From assembly GCA_019912505.1 (NCBI GenBank), contig JAIOIM010000073.1, positions 1 through 7,876 on the forward strand: DNA of 7,876 nt, read 5' to 3'. Position 1 is the stretch's first letter, and each line of letters begins with the position of its first letter. The notes under the pieces are model-generated. The model was not told the DNA's origin, searched no databases, and saw nothing but the letters and a program-made list of their open reading frames with translations. Positions 7,027 to 7,876 of this stretch are shown here, piece by piece. Source of the DNA: Ignavibacteriaceae bacterium. Its GTDB lineage: Bacteria; Bacteroidota; Ignavibacteria; Ignavibacteriales; Ignavibacteriaceae. A program made the translations under genes and the position numbers.

Positions 7027-7752
7027 CTAGAATGAGAAAAATCCAATAAATATGCCTGATTGAATAAAAAAGCTTTTGCCGCTAATATCTGAAGGAACGC
7101 CGGTTAATGGTTTACCATTGTCTGCTTCCCAATCACCGCCAAAAGTAAATTGATAACCTGCGCCAAGTCTTAAAGCTACAAAGCGGTAAACGGGAACATC
7201 AATATTAAGAGTTGGAGAAATTATCCAGTAGCTATTTGCAAAACGCCGGTTAACATCGGTTGATGATGTGTTTAACTCACTCATCGATACGTTCCAGTTA
7301 AACGAGCCGCTGTTTTTATTCATCTCAATTTCTAAACTGCCGCCGCCAATTATCGCACCGACGGAAATTCCGATGTCGCGTACAAATGGCAATGTATATT
7401 CTACTGTTAAGCCGCCGCCGCTCAAACTATATTTTACTTCTTTACTTATTCCATTTATAACTGTTGATTCCGATGTAGAGCCGCCGAAACCCATTCCTCC
7501 GACACGAAGACCGGGGATAACAAATGGAAGATAAACAAACCCGCCGCCGCCGGAAACATAAAACCCGTTTGAAGATAGTTCACCGGCGCCAAAATTTTTT
7601 AATTCAGAATTTAGGATATCCATTTTTGGCACATACCAGCCGGGGGTATATCCTCCGCCAAGTGCAAATGGCGAGTCAAAAAATTTAGGACTCTGTGCAA
7701 AAAAAGAGCCGGATAAAATTAAAACAATAAGTAATGTTAAATAAATTTTCAT
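7027..7752 (-). CDS. small outer-membrane-type beta-barrel-like protein, function unknown
   Basis: A 241-residue protein with a signal peptide (MKIYLTLLIVLILSGSFFAQ, about 1-20). The remainder is Gly-rich with alternating hydrophobic stretches (for example 66-92, 112-140 and 195-205) and ends in FFSF, a terminal Phe typical of outer membrane proteins. I recognise no named family. The gene is followed 7 bases later by rfbB, so it is likely the first gene of a polysaccharide operon, and a surface-associated role is inferred. ATG at 7752 is chosen over a start at 7803 because it begins directly at the signal peptide and because the predicted promoter lies between the two positions. The ribosome site is weak (AGCAA). 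It could equally be a soluble periplasmic beta protein. Confidence 0.75.
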   Translation of the reverse strand: MKIYLTLLIVLILSGSFFAQSPKFFDSPFALGGGYTPGWYVPKMDILNSELKNFGAGELSSNGFYVSGGGGFVYLPFVIPGLRVGGMGFGGSTSESTVINGISKEVKYSLSGGGLTVEYTLPFVRDIGISVGAIIGGGSLEIEMNKNSGSFNWNVSMSELNTSSTDVNRRFANSYWIISPTLNIDVPVYRFVALRLGAGYQFTFGGDWEADNGKPLTGVPSDISGKSFFIQSGIFIGFFSF

Positions 7753-7772
7753 TTTTTGCTCGAAATAGGTTG

Positions 7773-7805
7773 CAAAATTATTAAAGCATAGCAGTAAAAC
7801 CAAAA
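7773..7805 (-). promoter_or_regulatory. Bacteroidota-type promoter for the outer-membrane/rfbB/SLBB operon
   Basis: On the minus strand TTTTG (7801-7805) is followed after 20 bases by TAATTTTG (7773-7780), an exact match to the -7 consensus TAnnTTTG with a normal spacing to the -33 TTTG. It lies 20 bases before the chosen ATG of the downstream gene, giving a short leader. The consensus is that known for the housekeeping sigma factor of Bacteroidota; activity is not shown. Confidence 0.6.
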
Positions 7806-7824
7806 CCTTTGAAAAGACTATTTT

Positions 7825-7876
7825 TTATTCGGGATATTCAACATCCATATGGTAATCCCATTTGTCAAAATAAAGA
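7825..7876 (-). CDS. C-terminal end of an unidentified upstream gene
   Basis: The minus-strand frame reads LYFDKWDYHMDVEYPE then TAA (7825-7827). Only 16 codons are present before the window edge, and a second minus frame is also open here. The charged, aromatic-rich tail looks protein-like, and the gap to the next promoter is short. I cannot name a family, and the short length makes the call tentative. Confidence 0.4.
   Translation of the reverse strand, partial: LYFDKWDYHMDVEYPE

Overview
The window is AT-rich DNA in which every supported gene lies on the minus strand. The likely source is a member of the Bacteroidota/Ignavibacteriota group. The signs are a promoter matching the TTTG / TAnnTTTG pattern of that group, signal peptides ending in FAQ, an intercistronic start without a Shine-Dalgarno sequence, and intergenic DNA full of foldback repeats. 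The phylum is an inference from style; no marker gene is present.

Right-hand block, transcribed right to left (about 7876 to 4606). The last codons of an unidentified gene are followed by a small outer-membrane-type protein with its own promoter, then a dTDP-glucose 4,6-dehydratase (rfbB/rmlB), then a periplasmic SLBB-domain polysaccharide-export protein. Spacings are 7 and 23 bases, so these three form an operon. It belongs to a surface polysaccharide locus: one protein makes a nucleotide-sugar precursor, one helps export polymer, and the outer membrane protein is of unknown role.

Middle block (3859-4605), about 750 bases without a credible gene. It is packed with inverted repeats: two copies of a roughly 100-base foldback repeat in the same orientation, a 30-base perfect palindrome, a 12-base-arm inverted repeat, and a pair of inverted CCCTCTCTT-type hairpins. 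An 11-base direct repeat lies just before the next operon and is a possible operator.

Left-hand block (3858 to 1), three tightly packed genes. The order is a fold-type II PLP enzyme with a GAHK lysine motif, a cyclic amidohydrolase of the allantoinase/hydantoinase type, and an SsnA-type amidohydrolase cut by the window edge. In Enterobacteria and many anaerobes, SsnA, a hydantoinase-like enzyme and a PLP lyase (DpaL/YgeX) occur together in the anaerobic purine/uric-acid catabolic cluster with molybdenum hydroxylases, YgfK, YgeW and YgeY. This block therefore looks like part of such a cluster, in which the PLP enzyme is not an obvious DpaL.
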